Assembly: GCF_032884065.1 (NCBI RefSeq)
Contig: NC_088868.1
Span: 37,688,867 to 37,752,866 of the forward strand
Direction: 5' to 3'
From: Artemia franciscana
Taxonomy: Eukaryota; Arthropoda; Branchiopoda; Anostraca; Artemiidae
Length of the DNA stretch: 64,000 nucleotides
The notes under the pieces are model-generated. The model saw nothing but the letters and a program-made list of their open reading frames with translations, was not told the origin of the DNA and did not search any database. The translations under genes and the position numbers were made by a program. Shown here piece after piece: positions 45,420 to 56,139 of the stretch; the first letter of the stretch is position 1, and each line of letters begins with the position of its first letter.

Positions 45420-45797
45420 ATGTGCAATTTACGTCAACGAAGGCGTGTCGAGGAACTACCAGAGCAACGCGATACCAGACTTGCAGCTAAAAGAGAAAGT
45501 GAAAAAAGAAGGCGTGTCGAGGAATCACAAGAGCAACGTGAAAACAGGCTTGCGGCTTCAAGAGATAATGCTAGATTAGGAATGTGCAATTTACGTCAAC
45601 GAAGGCGTGTCGAGGAACTACCAGAGCAACGCGAAACCAGACTTGCAGCTAAAAGAGAAAGTGAAAAAAGAAGGCGTGTCGAGGAATCACAAGAGCAACG
45701 TGCAAACAGGCTTGCAGCTGATAGAGAAAGTAAGAAAAGAAAGCGTGCCGAGGAATCACAAGAGCAACCTGAAAATTATCGCATGGCATTCAGGTAC
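45420..45797 (+). pseudogene. Helitron N-terminal Arg-rich repeats, truncated
   Basis: Open from 45420: MCNLRQRRRVEELPEQRDTR and four further repeats of the RRRVEE...EQRxxRLA type, to NYRMAFRYSPV. Unlike the unit A copy there is no stop inside the repeats. Helitron sequence ends at about 45797 (after CAGCCCAGTCG); the frame runs on to 45842 in unrelated DNA. The conserved CC-motif domain of unit A (33460 on) is missing. Confidence 0.8.
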
Positions 45798-45799
45798 AG

Positions 45800-47195
45800 C
45801 CCAGTCGGGGCATGGTCGAAAAACCTTCGACCACTTTTGTAATTTTACATTAAGAACTGAAACACTTCTTAGCTTCATGTGGAATTCCCTTAATAAATCT
45901 TATATGTATTGGGACAGATGGAGCAAACTGCAAGTGTGGCGGGAATCATTCGCTGTTGACATTATTATGAGATAACGGGTTGCCTCAACTCAAACTCTTT
46001 ATTGCGTATGTCATTCCGTACATTTGTGTGCTTCCGAGGCTGTTGGAGAGCTTTCAAGTAATTTGGAGTTCATGCTCTCAGAGACTTACAAGTGGTTTAA
46101 TGTTATTCCGCTACGAAGAGAGGCATATCAGCAAATGTTAAAGCTCATAAGCGATGGGAATACCCTGTTAAAATATATTGCTCCTCCCAATGCCCATTGG
46201 CTTTCCCGATATAGAGCAGTTGTTCGCATACTCGAGCAGTGTCCTGAGCTGTCAGCAGACTTTCGATTAGCGATGGAAAAGCAACGTTGCTACACTGCCT
46301 GAATGCTCCATGGTATGTACCTCGGTGAACGAAATAAGGCATATATTGTTTTCTTGAAGCCATTATTGACCGAATTCCAGAGAGTTAACCTCCTTTTCCA
46401 AAACACTAACGCAGATCACTTTCGTTTACTTGAAGAGCTAAAAGGGTTTGTATTAGGTCTTCTGCGGAGAATATTGCATACGTCTGCAGTGTCATTAAGA
46501 GTGAATTTGGACTTCAAAATTTATTACCTTCCTACAGCCGAGGTTGACTACGGATACGAGTTCCTTTTGAAGTTTAAAAGATCTAACCTGACCAGTCATC
46601 AAAAGGAAGAAGGAAAGTTGCATTACCTCAAATTTTTCAAGGAAGCTGCTAGAGCAGTTTTAAAGCGCTTGCCCCCAGGTCTTGATTCTCTGCTGAAACT
46701 GAAAGTGCTTTCTCCCACCATTTGTTTGTTGCAGTTACGTCTTTGATTTAGTGATTTGTCTTTGGATGCTATTCCAGTGCTGAATATTAGCGAGTTTGAG
46801 AGTCAGTGGAGAACTTGACTGGGCATCAGCTTGTGGCGGAGAAATTCCAAGTGACTCTTGTGAATTCTGGGTCAAGGTCCTGCACCATCTTGATCCAGTT
46901 GGTGTCCCTCCATTTCGTGACTTAACGGGATGGGCGTTGACCCTCCTCAGCCTGTCGATTAGCAATTCTGTAGTTGAGTGGTCATTTTCTGTTATGGATA
47001 TTGTGAAGAACAAATTTCGGAATTGAATGTTGTTGCCTATGCTGAACTCAATAGTAGTCTTTTGGTATTTGCTGTTTGCAGTTTGAGCCTACTAAAAATA
47101 TTTTGCAGTTCAACAATGAAATCTATAGGCTTGGGGGTTGCGTTGCAGCCACAGATTTCAATTTTGACAATGATCTTGATGACATTCTGGTATTA
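45800..47195 (+). pseudogene. hAT-type transposase remnant
   Basis: C-terminal ~430 residues of an hAT-superfamily transposase of the kind related to ZBED/KIAA1586-like proteins. In order: IGTDGANCKCGGNHSLLTLL (about 45910, RNase H-like fold), SSNLEFMLSETYKWFNVIPL (from about 46055), HWLSRYRAVVRILEQ, RCYTA-stop-MLHGMYLGE (a TGA at 46300 replaces a residue), LKPLLTEFQRVNLLFQ, EVDYGYEFLLKFKRSNLT, and the dimerisation region FRDLTGWALTLLSLSISNSV plus VEWSFSVMDIVKNKFRN (to about 47022). Stops and frameshifts near 45975, 46300 and 46745 make it dead. The N-terminal BED finger and terminal inverted repeats are not seen. It starts exactly where Helitron unit B breaks off. Confidence 0.82.
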
Positions 47196-47199
47196 GTAT

Positions 47200-49332
47200 A
47201 GAATCGCAGAACTGGCTCTTTATTCGTTTTCTTTTCTTCTGATGCTGTTTTTATCCTGGCGTTGTTTTCTAACTTCTTGAAGTGTAGATATATACTTTAA
47301 AAAAAATTGGATTTCCAACAAGAAAATGCGTTGAAATTTCAACTGCTTAAAAAAGATAAAGTTTCTTGTTGAGTTTTCAAACAAAGGTTAAAAATCGAAC
47401 GAATAAGTGGGCTCTTCAACGATTTGTTAACTTTCCAAAAACAAAAGTTTAACTTCCAGCAAAATAATTTATTATTCCATGTTCTGTTGACTTTCCAATA
47501 CCCAATTTTTTAAAATCAACCAATTAGTTTTGAAATTCCAGTGAAAAATTTTTATATTTTACACTTTGCTGACTTTCCAAAAAAATGTTGAAAATCCAAC
47601 GAAAAAGCTTAATATTCTACGTTTTCCGGATTATTCTTGCAAATAATGTTGAAAATAAAATACGAAATTATTTTTTTAACATGAAATTTTTCAATTTGCA
47701 CCTCAAGATACAAATAGGAATTGTATAAGAAATCGTCGGTTTCTTTAAAAAACGAAAAAGCAAATGTTGAAATTCTTCAGGTTCTGTGAAATTTATATAA
47801 AAATGAATTCCTTCAGTGGAGCCAAAACTTGGAATGTTCAGGCTGGAGCCTGATTGGTAAAAGAAATCGACTGATAAGCTGCATCTAAAAACCAAAATGC
47901 TTTATTACAAAATAATCAGCTTTTGATATGTATATTTTTCCTAAGGTGATGAAGCTGAATTTTTAGCTTGCAGTTTGCTTTTTCAAATCAAAATTTCTTC
48001 GTGTTCGTTCAATATATTGGTATTTCAGTTGTTATAGATCTTTTTTATGTCAAAAGCTGTATATTATATTTCATTTTTCAAAAATTATTTTTAATTTTTC
48101 TTGATTGAGGTATAAAGAAAATGTACCAAAAGCAATGAGAGCTTTTCAATCATTACATTGATCCTCTTGAAGTTTTTTTCCTTTGTGTTGCAGAATTTTA
48201 AGCTTCAATAATTTTCTTTTTTGCGTTTTATCACTCTATCCAAAAAAGTGATTAAGCCTGTGTATTTCTAGTTGTAATATTTTGGTCATAATCCTGTTTT
48301 GCTCGCTAAAACTATTTTGCTTATTGAAGAGGTCTCATTGCGTTTTCTGTTACTCGTGATTTTTTTTTGTTGTATTACGATGTCAATGCACTAAAAATTA
48401 GCTGAGAATCTCGTCCATTAAAACTAGGTGACAAGAAAAAAAAGAAGGTTTTCAGTTAAAAGTCTTAACATCTTAAATAACCATAAAAAATCAAAATATT
48501 TAGCTGCTACATGGCTTAAGATAGTTTTTAGATTATAATCTTGCTTCAAAATAGGTTTCTAAAGAGATAAAAATAAAGAAAATATAATATTTAGTGACAA
48601 ATACAAAAAATCGTCACTTATTAGTACAGTAGGGCATGGGGAAGTGGCTTTATTTGTATAGGGCTATAGCTTTCGGAAGGGTATGGAGAGGTGGTAACTC
48701 TGTTGAAAGGTGTAAATTCGGAGGGAAAACTAAAACTGTAAGGAATAATAACATATTAGGATCTGCCTCGAGGGCTCGGCTGGGAAATGGCCCCTTTGTC
48801 TTTTTTATTTAGCTTTCATCAAAAATAGTAGCAGTCATAGTTAAATCGTCCAACTTTGATCCTAAGTCTGAACACATGTTCATGGGCTAATTCGTTTCCA
48901 AGTAAATAGTTTTACTTTCGCACCATAAGTTTTTCAATGCAAAGGCTTAGCGTTAGAAAAAAAAACCATGAGTTGGAAATATTAAGCTACCATACAGCTT
49001 AAGGTAATCCTTTTATATTTCAAACTTAAAAGCGGCAATAAATGTCAAGTATTCCCGTTTGCCGGGTAGGCATATCCTTCTTCCCTGCGAATTTTGAGGG
49101 GAGACCAACAGAATTACAACTCTTCATGATTTTAAAGAAAAAACAATGAGAATATCTTTCGGACTGAAAAATTCTGCATTAATTTTGCATCCAGATGCAG
49201 CATTCTCCGTAAAACAAGCTTTCGGACGCGCTCACAATAAAATCATAAAGTGGATTATTTCGGTAAATTTTGTTTGGGGCTTGTTTTGAAAACCCCAGGG
49301 CGTTTTTCTGGGTTGACAATCTGGCAGCACTG
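47200..49332. other. No gene seen; degenerate motif repeats at 47300-47660
   Basis: AT-rich. From about 47300 to 47660 blocks such as GTTGAAATTTCAAC, TGACTTTCCAAAA and GTTGAAAATCCAACG recur at loose intervals of roughly 60-80 bases, suggesting a very old tandem repeat. The rest has no open frame or repeat that I can support. Confidence 0.4.
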
Positions 49333-49355
49333 AGGGTGCGTTTGTTTACTTGTCC
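49333..49355 (+). repeat. 23-bp inverted repeat, left
   Basis: AGGGTGCGTTTGTTTACTTG plus TCC, matched in reverse by 60000-60022. Together they bracket the 10.7 kb R/S mosaic. Confidence 0.6.
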
Positions 49356-49393
49356 GATTACTAATCTGATTAATCCAAGCGTTTTTTCAGACA

Positions 49394-49511
49394 CATATGA
49401 GTTGCGTTCGAATCGACTCGAAAAAGTCAACTTAAAAGTTGACTTTTTTCTCTGCTGCCGTTTTATTTAGTAAAAAGTTGACCTAGAAAGTCAACACAGA
49501 ATTGCGAATCG
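49394..49511 (+). repeat. Short MITE-like element with GCGTTCGA ends
   Basis: Begins GCGTTCGAATCG and ends CGAATCGAACGC, imperfect terminal inverted repeats of 12 bases. Inside is a perfect hairpin AAAAAGTCAACTT / AAGTTGACTTTTT. A diverged relative lies in the opposite orientation at about 55035-55215. Confidence 0.5.
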
Positions 49512-49519
49512 AACGCTTC

Positions 49520-49920
49520 AATGGCAAAAAATTTAGAAATATGAAATCGTTTAGTCTAAAGAAAAGACAAGGAAATTGTTAATAGGCCTAGTGGAAATAA
49601 TCTTAGCTTTTCAGTGACCTGTAAGTGATCTTATGCATATTCCTTAGGATTTAAAGGGTTTTTGGTGTTCTAGGCCTATCTTGCATAGGCTAAGCTTAAT
49701 AAGGAATGAGAAGAAAATTTTTATGTTGTTAAAAACGTTGATTCTCAGGAAGGCAGCTGTCACATTGGTGAGTTATTCTAATATTACCAAATCTAACAGG
49801 TCTAGTTTCTAAACCAACCTATAATTTTTAGTTGAAAAAACTAAAAAATTTTAGGTTGGTTTGTAACTTTATATTAGCCTATAGGTTAGTTAAAAACTAA
49901 AAATTATTGGCTTCTTTTCC
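49520..49920 (+). repeat. Repeat S, first copy, left part
   Basis: Non-coding; direct match to 55310-55620 at about 85-90% by eye (for example TTAGCTTTTCAGTGACCT, GGTGTTCTAGGCCT). It is interrupted by the foldback element at 49923 and resumes at about 50545. Confidence 0.75.
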
Positions 49921-49922
49921 CA

Positions 49923-50533
49923 GTAAAATTGGTGCAAACAGTATTACCGGCTTTCAAATAAAGTGAATATACCACTCCATGCCCTTTTTTATCCTCTTTA
50001 CAAATATAATAATTGCTTCTACCACAAATTCAGATTTAAGCACTTTTTGACCTCTTAAAAATGACCTATATGTGGGGTTATTACAAATCTGTAATAGCTT
50101 AGAAACAAATTTGGGCTATATATTTGTACATCAGGGGGTGGGGGTAAAGCATAGCATATATTAAATACGTAAACTAACCATTGGTGTATTTTTTTATGTT
50201 TGTGCTGTTGCACTGGTGATTTCTCTTCTCATTAAAATTCAATGTGCACAAAAACATAAAAAAATACAGCAAAGGTTAGTTTACTTATTTAATATATGCT
50301 ATGCTTTACCCCCACCCCCCCTGATGTGCAAATATATAGCTCAAATTTGTTTCTAATCTATTACAGATTTTCTATACCCCATATTTAGGTCATTTTTAAG
50401 AGGCCAAAAAATGTTTAAATCTGAATTTGCAGTAAAAGCAATTATTATATATGTAAACAGCATTAAAATAGGCATCAAGTGGTATATTCACTTTATATGA
50501 AAGCCAGTAATACTGTTTGCACCAATTTTACCC
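49923..50533. repeat. Foldback element F1 (about 610 bp palindrome)
   Basis: Two arms of about 285 bases in inverted order around a ~35-base centre (about 50206-50240). The ends are GTAAAATTGGTGCAAACAGT and its complement. Arms are imperfect (roughly 90%). It lies within repeat S, which reads straight across it in the copy at 55.6 kb. No coding capacity; this is the structure of a foldback DNA transposon or large hairpin MITE. A second copy is at 58776-59404. Confidence 0.82.
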
Positions 50534-50544
50534 TTTTCCCTAGT

Positions 50545-51640
50545 TATATAGTCTGTATTCATTGAGATTGTTGTTTAACTGGATTTTTAACATAAAGTAG
50601 GGGCAAAATTTTACTTTGGCTACTTTTGACTATCTTTGAAGGAGGTTAGGTTAGGAAAATGAAACTTTCAGGGATGTGTCTGCAGACTGAAGTATGTCCC
50701 AGGAAAGTATTTTGAAGTACCTACCTCCATTTCTTTTCCCTCTAAATGGTCCTGAAATTTTGGGTTATCAGTTTCTTTTTCTCTGGCTTTCTGGTTGTTG
50801 CCATAACACTGGGTTTTTGAAATTTAGAAATAATCTTTTATGCCACCTCACTATAGGTTAAATATTTGGCAGATATTATTTATTCTCCATGAATTTTTTT
50901 TATTGGATTTCATATGATGTCAGTTGCTTTCTGTTAAACATACATTTATTTTTAAAAATCAAGCTTCTTTTGAGAAAAAATTTGAATTATTTTTCTCTGA
51001 AAAATATCACTGAAATATAAAGTGATATAAAATATGAGAAATATGTGAGTGATATAAATATCACTGAAATTTTCTCTGAAATATCACTGAAAGGGGATAG
51101 GTTAGGAAAATGAAACTTTAAGGAATGGGTCTACAGGCTAAAGTATGTCCTGGGAAGGTATTTCAAAGTACATATCTCTACTCATTCTTGCTCTAGAGGG
51201 CCCTGACCCTTGATGACCTTCAAAAATAGGCTATCTGTGTTATAAAAGTGAAACCTTACAAAATAAATCTTCTGCTGAAATGAAGTACAACAAAGTTGTT
51301 CTCAGCTTAACAACTTTGCTCAATCCCAATTTATAGGTTTTAAAGATATGAAAAAACATTTCCTAAATAGTCAGAAACGCCTTTTATGCTTTTTCTATTC
51401 TCACCAAAATAAAACACAAATCCCATGTTGACTTGCACAAAAACCTCAAGATAAGTTGTAGTAATTGGTCCTTTAGCCTGATGTAGCTGCTATTTGCTGC
51501 TATGAGTGCATAGTTTATAATGGGAGCTTAAAATTGTCTTGGCAAGCTGCATGGTTGAGTATACAACCCTCTAGGCTATACTCTCTTTCTTTATGTGCAT
51601 ATTATTGTTTAAAAATGATCAAGCTTCACATTAATCTCCT
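50545..51640 (+). repeat. Repeat S right part with GGTTAGGTTAGGAAAATGAA arm sequence
   Basis: Matches 55640-56135 (GGATTTTTAACATAAAGTAG, CAGGGATGTGTCT). It contains arm sequence of the F2 foldback family twice (about 50640-50750 and 51095-51220), the same family as the array at 60545-62416. Confidence 0.7.
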
Positions 51641-53740
51641 TTCATGACCTATAGTTGAAATTTGCTAGGGAAGTATTTATTCCACTAAAAACTCACCACC
51701 TATTTTTGAACTTCAATTATACAGCCCTGTTTTTTTTTTACCCCCCTTAAGCCTGTATCCAGTTTCTGATAGCCATTTAAATTTCATTTTGTCTGTTGCT
51801 CATTTCTTGTCAATATTACTGAGGGGTCACAGATAAGCACTAGAGTCCTCATTGATAAATAATATGTGCTTGTATATATATAGCTTGTTGCTACTTATTT
51901 TTCTCTGGGAATACAATGTTTGATGTGGCATAAACCAAAGAAAGGACCTGTAGGCCTAGAGAAAAATATGTTAAGAAAACCGATTTTTATAATTGCACAA
52001 TAATTATAGCTTACATAATTTTACATGCAGTCCTGCTCTACTTTACCCCCAACCCTCCTAATATAGAAATATATAGCTGAAGTTACATGTTACCTGTTGA
52101 TTCTGCCAATCTATCCCTCAACCTTTAACTCCCTGTTAATTGAAGCAATTGCAACAAAGCAAGAATGGCAGGAAAGGTAACAGGTGACAGAATACATTGG
52201 AACTACATAATTTTGGCTATATATTTGCACATTAGGCATGTTGGAGGTAAATTATAGTATAGAGATGCATGCTTTTCCCTTTGGTATGTAGGCTAAGTAG
52301 AAGATCACTTGTACCTGATGCTGTCCCTGTTGTTTTTAGTTGGATTGGAAACATCCAAAGAAAGTTTCCTTTGAAAAGGAAAGGTGAGATTGCCCAAAAG
52401 TGAGATTGAATTTGTCAAAGCTTGGAGGTTTGCCCCTTCAGTCTGTTTAAAGGAAAATGGATTCATAATTGAAGCTTTGTTCATTTCAATCTTAAGGGTG
52501 ACCAATATTTGTGACAATTCATTAAATGGTTGTAAAGGGATACTTTTGTTTATTCATTAGTCTTCTTTGTTTTCTAACAGTTTTTTTTTTTTTAATCTTT
52601 AAATTGATATCCATTTCTTACATATTTTTATTGATACCAGAGGTCCATTTGCAAGTTTTCACCTACTTTGTAATCCCTGGTCTCACAATTACATTTAAAT
52701 TTACTGAAGCTAGGACACACAGAACTCCTATCTATTTAAAGAAAATCAATGGATATAAGTAGGTTTTATTGTATTTAAGCCCTAGGGCCATGGCAATTAA
52801 AAACAAAATAAAGGAGATTAACTTTATAATACTTGACATTAAATAAGCATAATAGTCGCAAAGAAAAACAAATAACAAAATTATACTTCTGTGTTCAGTT
52901 GCCAACCTGAGCAACTGTCATAAATTTTTAAATCTTGCAGAACATTCACCCCCATTACATTCACAAGCTATCTCTCATGACCCACAAATTTGTCCATACA
53001 TCCACATTTCAGGGAAATGGAAGGACCATCACACTGGTATTCTTCATTTCTACTTATATTTAATGGGTTTGAAAGAAAGTTTCTATGGCTAAGTCAGTAG
53101 GCCAGTAAAGGACCTGGTGATCCTTTAGCCAGGTAGTGCAATAGGAAGCTAAGGACCAGCCAGCCTATGCTCTTGCATGCCCTTCCTCCTTACTGTCCCT
53201 AGATTTCCATCTGTACTCATTTAAAGTTGGGCCAATTCTAGCTGAGGTTAGTCATATCACCAACCCCTATCCAAAACCAAATAAACTGGCAATGCCAGGA
53301 ATTAAACCTATACACTTTGGACAAAGCATTCCAACCCAAAGCGCCTACCACTTAGCAAGGAACACAAATTTGACCAGAGAACAATAATTATTTGAAAGAA
53401 AAATAGAAAATTGAAAAAAATTGCTATAGTTGCCCCACTACTGTCCTATAAATGCTATAGGCCCATTTTATTTAGACAAATCAATTTAAGACAGGTATCA
53501 ACAAAACTCCATCAGGGATTGTATTTGCTTAAAATACAATCAAGCTATGTGAATGCTCAGCTTTGTGATATTCTAGTCTTGAAATAATAAAAAAAAGAGA
53601 AAATTTATATTTTCTATTTATTTTTCACCAACTCATTTGAGCAAAATCATTTGTGACAGCCAAATGCCCATGGTTGGCTTAGAACCTCTCTAAATGCTCT
53701 GAAACAGCAGGAATTAAAAAAAATTATACTAATCAGCATT
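51640..53740 (+). repeat. Repeat R, diverged copy
   Basis: Aligns by eye with 23900-25830 and then with the right part of R without a LINE (TAGGAAGCTAAGGACCAGCC near 53145). It is clearly more diverged than the copies in units A and B, so it is an older insertion. It contains the tRNA-like module in reverse at 53287-53361. Confidence 0.72.
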
Positions 53741-53974
53741 AAACTATCCCTTAAATTTGAACACGTGTATTTAATTTGAAAATGATGCTACTGCTAGTCA
53801 GGTTACTGTGCCGTTCCCACTGGCTCTACTGCAGTTAAAAATGGGCAGTTACCATGCAGTAACTGAAAAACCATCAGCTGGAACATACCCATAAGCAATT
53901 ATATCTGTATATTATATCAATTATATATCTTATATTATTATATTATATATATATACATAAGCAATTATATCAAT
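53741..53974. other. No feature except a short (AT)-rich run
   Basis: Mostly unique-looking sequence; TATATTATAT runs near 53905-53960 border the next R copy. Confidence 0.4.
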
Positions 53975-54750
53975 TATATCTGTAAAGAACATACAAAAAG
54001 GCATCAAGTAGTATATTCACTTTATTTTTAAGTCAAAATATGAAAGAAACAAAAAATTTACTCCCGACCTGCCTAATTTGCTAATATATAGCCCAAATTA
54101 TATATTTTAAATGTATTTTGCCACCTTTTAGCCTACTTATTTTTCCAGTTCTTGTTTTGCCACAGTTGCTTCAATTATCAGGTACTATGGTTGAGGTATA
54201 GATTGGCAGAATCAATAGGAAATATGCAATTTCAGCCTTAGATTTCCATATTAGGAGGGTTGGTGCTAAAGTAAAGCAGAGCTGCATACTTCTCTAGTGC
54301 TTAAGTATGACCCCTTAGCAATATTGACAAGAAATGAGTAACAGAAAAAATGCAATTTGGACTAAATGGCAATCAGGAACTGGATACAGGCTAAAGGGGG
54401 CCAAAAACAGGGCTGTATAATTGGAGTTCAAAGAACTCCAATTATACAGTGATTTTAAAAAATCACTGTATATAAGTGATTTTTTAGTGAACTAAACGCT
54501 TCCCTTGCTAATTTAGGACTTTAAATTGATTAGCCTACTGGAATTTACCTATCCTATGCAATTGAAATATTTTACCTTTTCAGAGCATTAAGACAATCCA
54601 TCACAATAAAAAAAAAATATCCAAGGCATCTTGAATGGAATGACTAAAAGAAGACAAATGAAAATCACAATTTGCAATCTAACAATTAAACTTCTGGCCA
54701 CACAAATTGTATTAGGATACCCAGCTCTGAAATAATTGCTCAAGTAGATT
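53975..54750 (-). repeat. Repeat R, left-end fragment, reversed
   Basis: Reverse-strand match to the left part of R, ending at the same left terminus as 56140-59815 (AAACTTCTGGCCACACAAAT, CCCAGCTCTGAAATAATTGC). A short internal duplication of AACTCCAATTATACAGTGAT occurs near 54430-54460. Confidence 0.7.
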
Positions 54751-55034
54751 TGCAGTAACTTTAACTAATATTGCAATAACTTTATAAGTTTTTTTCTTAA
54801 CCATTTTATTATCTACCTATCCCCCCACCCAGTAAAAGAAAAAACCCACCCACCCACACAAGAAAAAAGCCAGTTTTAACTAGGGTAATAACATAGTTTT
54901 TAAGTCTATTTTAGTGCAACCTACCCAACAACAAAAATCTGGCTCAATAACTCACCATACTGGTTAACAAAAGTGGTGCCTTCATCCTGGATCCATCTGA
55001 ACACATACTCCATGATTACCTATAATTGAAACTT
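54751..55034. other. No gene seen
   Basis: Includes a C-rich run (CCCACCCACCCACACA near 54845) but no open frame or shared repeat. Confidence 0.4.
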
Positions 55035-55215
55035 TTGCCCTCTTTCCGAGTTAACTTAAGACGAACGTACAAAATGTAAAAGTTGTTAAAAGTCAACTTT
55101 TCATTAACTTTCAGTCAACTTTTACAAATCGAACGCTAAAAGTTAACTCGGAATCACAAATAAAACGTCAGAATGCTGGTTTCAGTCAACTTGGAATGTG
55201 ATTCGAACGCAACTC
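55035..55215 (-). repeat. GTCAACTTTT/CGAACGC repeat relative
   Basis: Contains TGTAAAAGTTGTTAAAAGTC, several GTCAACTT palindrome halves, AATCGAACGC and GATTCGAACGCAAC. Read in reverse it parallels 49380-49515 (GAGTTGCGTTCGAATC, then a GTTTTATTT stretch, then GCGTTCGATT). Confidence 0.5.
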
Positions 55216-55309
55216 TGGATTACTTGTCCGTGGGCTGGCACTTTATAACCCCCAAATATAAAGATTATTTGAGGATTGTGACGTCAATGCTATATATTTT
55301 TTTAAATGG

Positions 55310-56135
55310 ATAAACATGTGAAATCGTTAAGTCTAGAGAAAAGACAAGGAAACTGTAAAGAATAGAAATAATCTTAGCTTTTCAGTGACCTTTAAGTAAT
55401 ATTATGCATATTCCTTAGTATCTAAAGGGTTTTTGGTGTTCTAGGCCTGTCTTGCATAGGCTAAGCTTCATAAGGAGTCAGAAGAAAAGTTTTTTTTGTT
55501 ATTAAAAAGGTTGATTCTTAGGGAGGCAGCTATCACATTGGTGAGTTAGTCAAATGTTATTATATCAAACAGGCCTAGTTTCTAAACCATCCTATAATTA
55601 TTAGTTGGAAAAAATTTAGAATGATTAGGCCAACACCTATAGCCTTTTATATAGTCTATATTTGTTGAGATTGCTATTTAAACTGGATTTTTAAGATACA
55701 GTAGGGGTAAAATTTTACTTTAGCTACTTTTGGCTATCTTTGAAAGAGGTTAGGCTAGGAAAATGAAACTTTCAGGGATGTGTCTACAGGCTAAAGTATG
55801 TCCCAGGAAGGTATTTTGGAGTACCTACTTCTACTTCTTTTCCCTCTAAAGGGTCCTGAAATTTTTGGGTTATCAGTTTCTTTTTCTCTGGCCTTAGTTC
55901 TTAATTATTCTGGCCTTAGACAACTCCTGTTGATTGAGCAGAACTTTAAGCCATAACACTGTTTTTTTTCTAATTCTAGAAATAATCTTTTATGCCACCT
56001 CATTATAGGTTAAATATATGGCTTATATTATTTATTCTCCATGAATTTTTGTTTTATTTGATTTCATTGATGTCAGTTGCTTTCTGTTAAAAATACATTT
56101 ATTTTTTACATCAAGCTTCTTCTTTTGTGAAAAAA
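55310..56135 (+). repeat. Repeat S, second copy
   Basis: Direct repeat of 49520-49920 plus 50545-50980, lacking the foldback element F1. This copy therefore shows the empty state of that insertion. Confidence 0.75.
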
Positions 56136-56139
56136 TTTG

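Larger units (their letters stand above)
34878..45797 (+). mobile_element. Giant Helitron-like composite unit B, truncated
   Basis: Repeats the content of 22412-33430 in the same order and orientation with an offset of about 12.38-12.43 kb. It begins directly after CTAG 34877. It lacks ~55 bases of R near 37543 (present at 25111-25166), has one or two fewer minisatellite copies, and its sequence leaves the unit at about 45797, inside the Helitron N-terminal ORF, where hAT sequence takes over. Differences in the LINE are around 1% by eye, so the duplication is recent relative to the age of the parts. Confidence 0.6.

Noticed and set aside
22412-45797. Reading the repeated 12.4 kb units as two independent LINE insertions at the same site
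   Set aside because: Both LINEs share flanks, minisatellite, fossil and downstream ORF with an almost constant offset, so one insertion followed by duplication is simpler.
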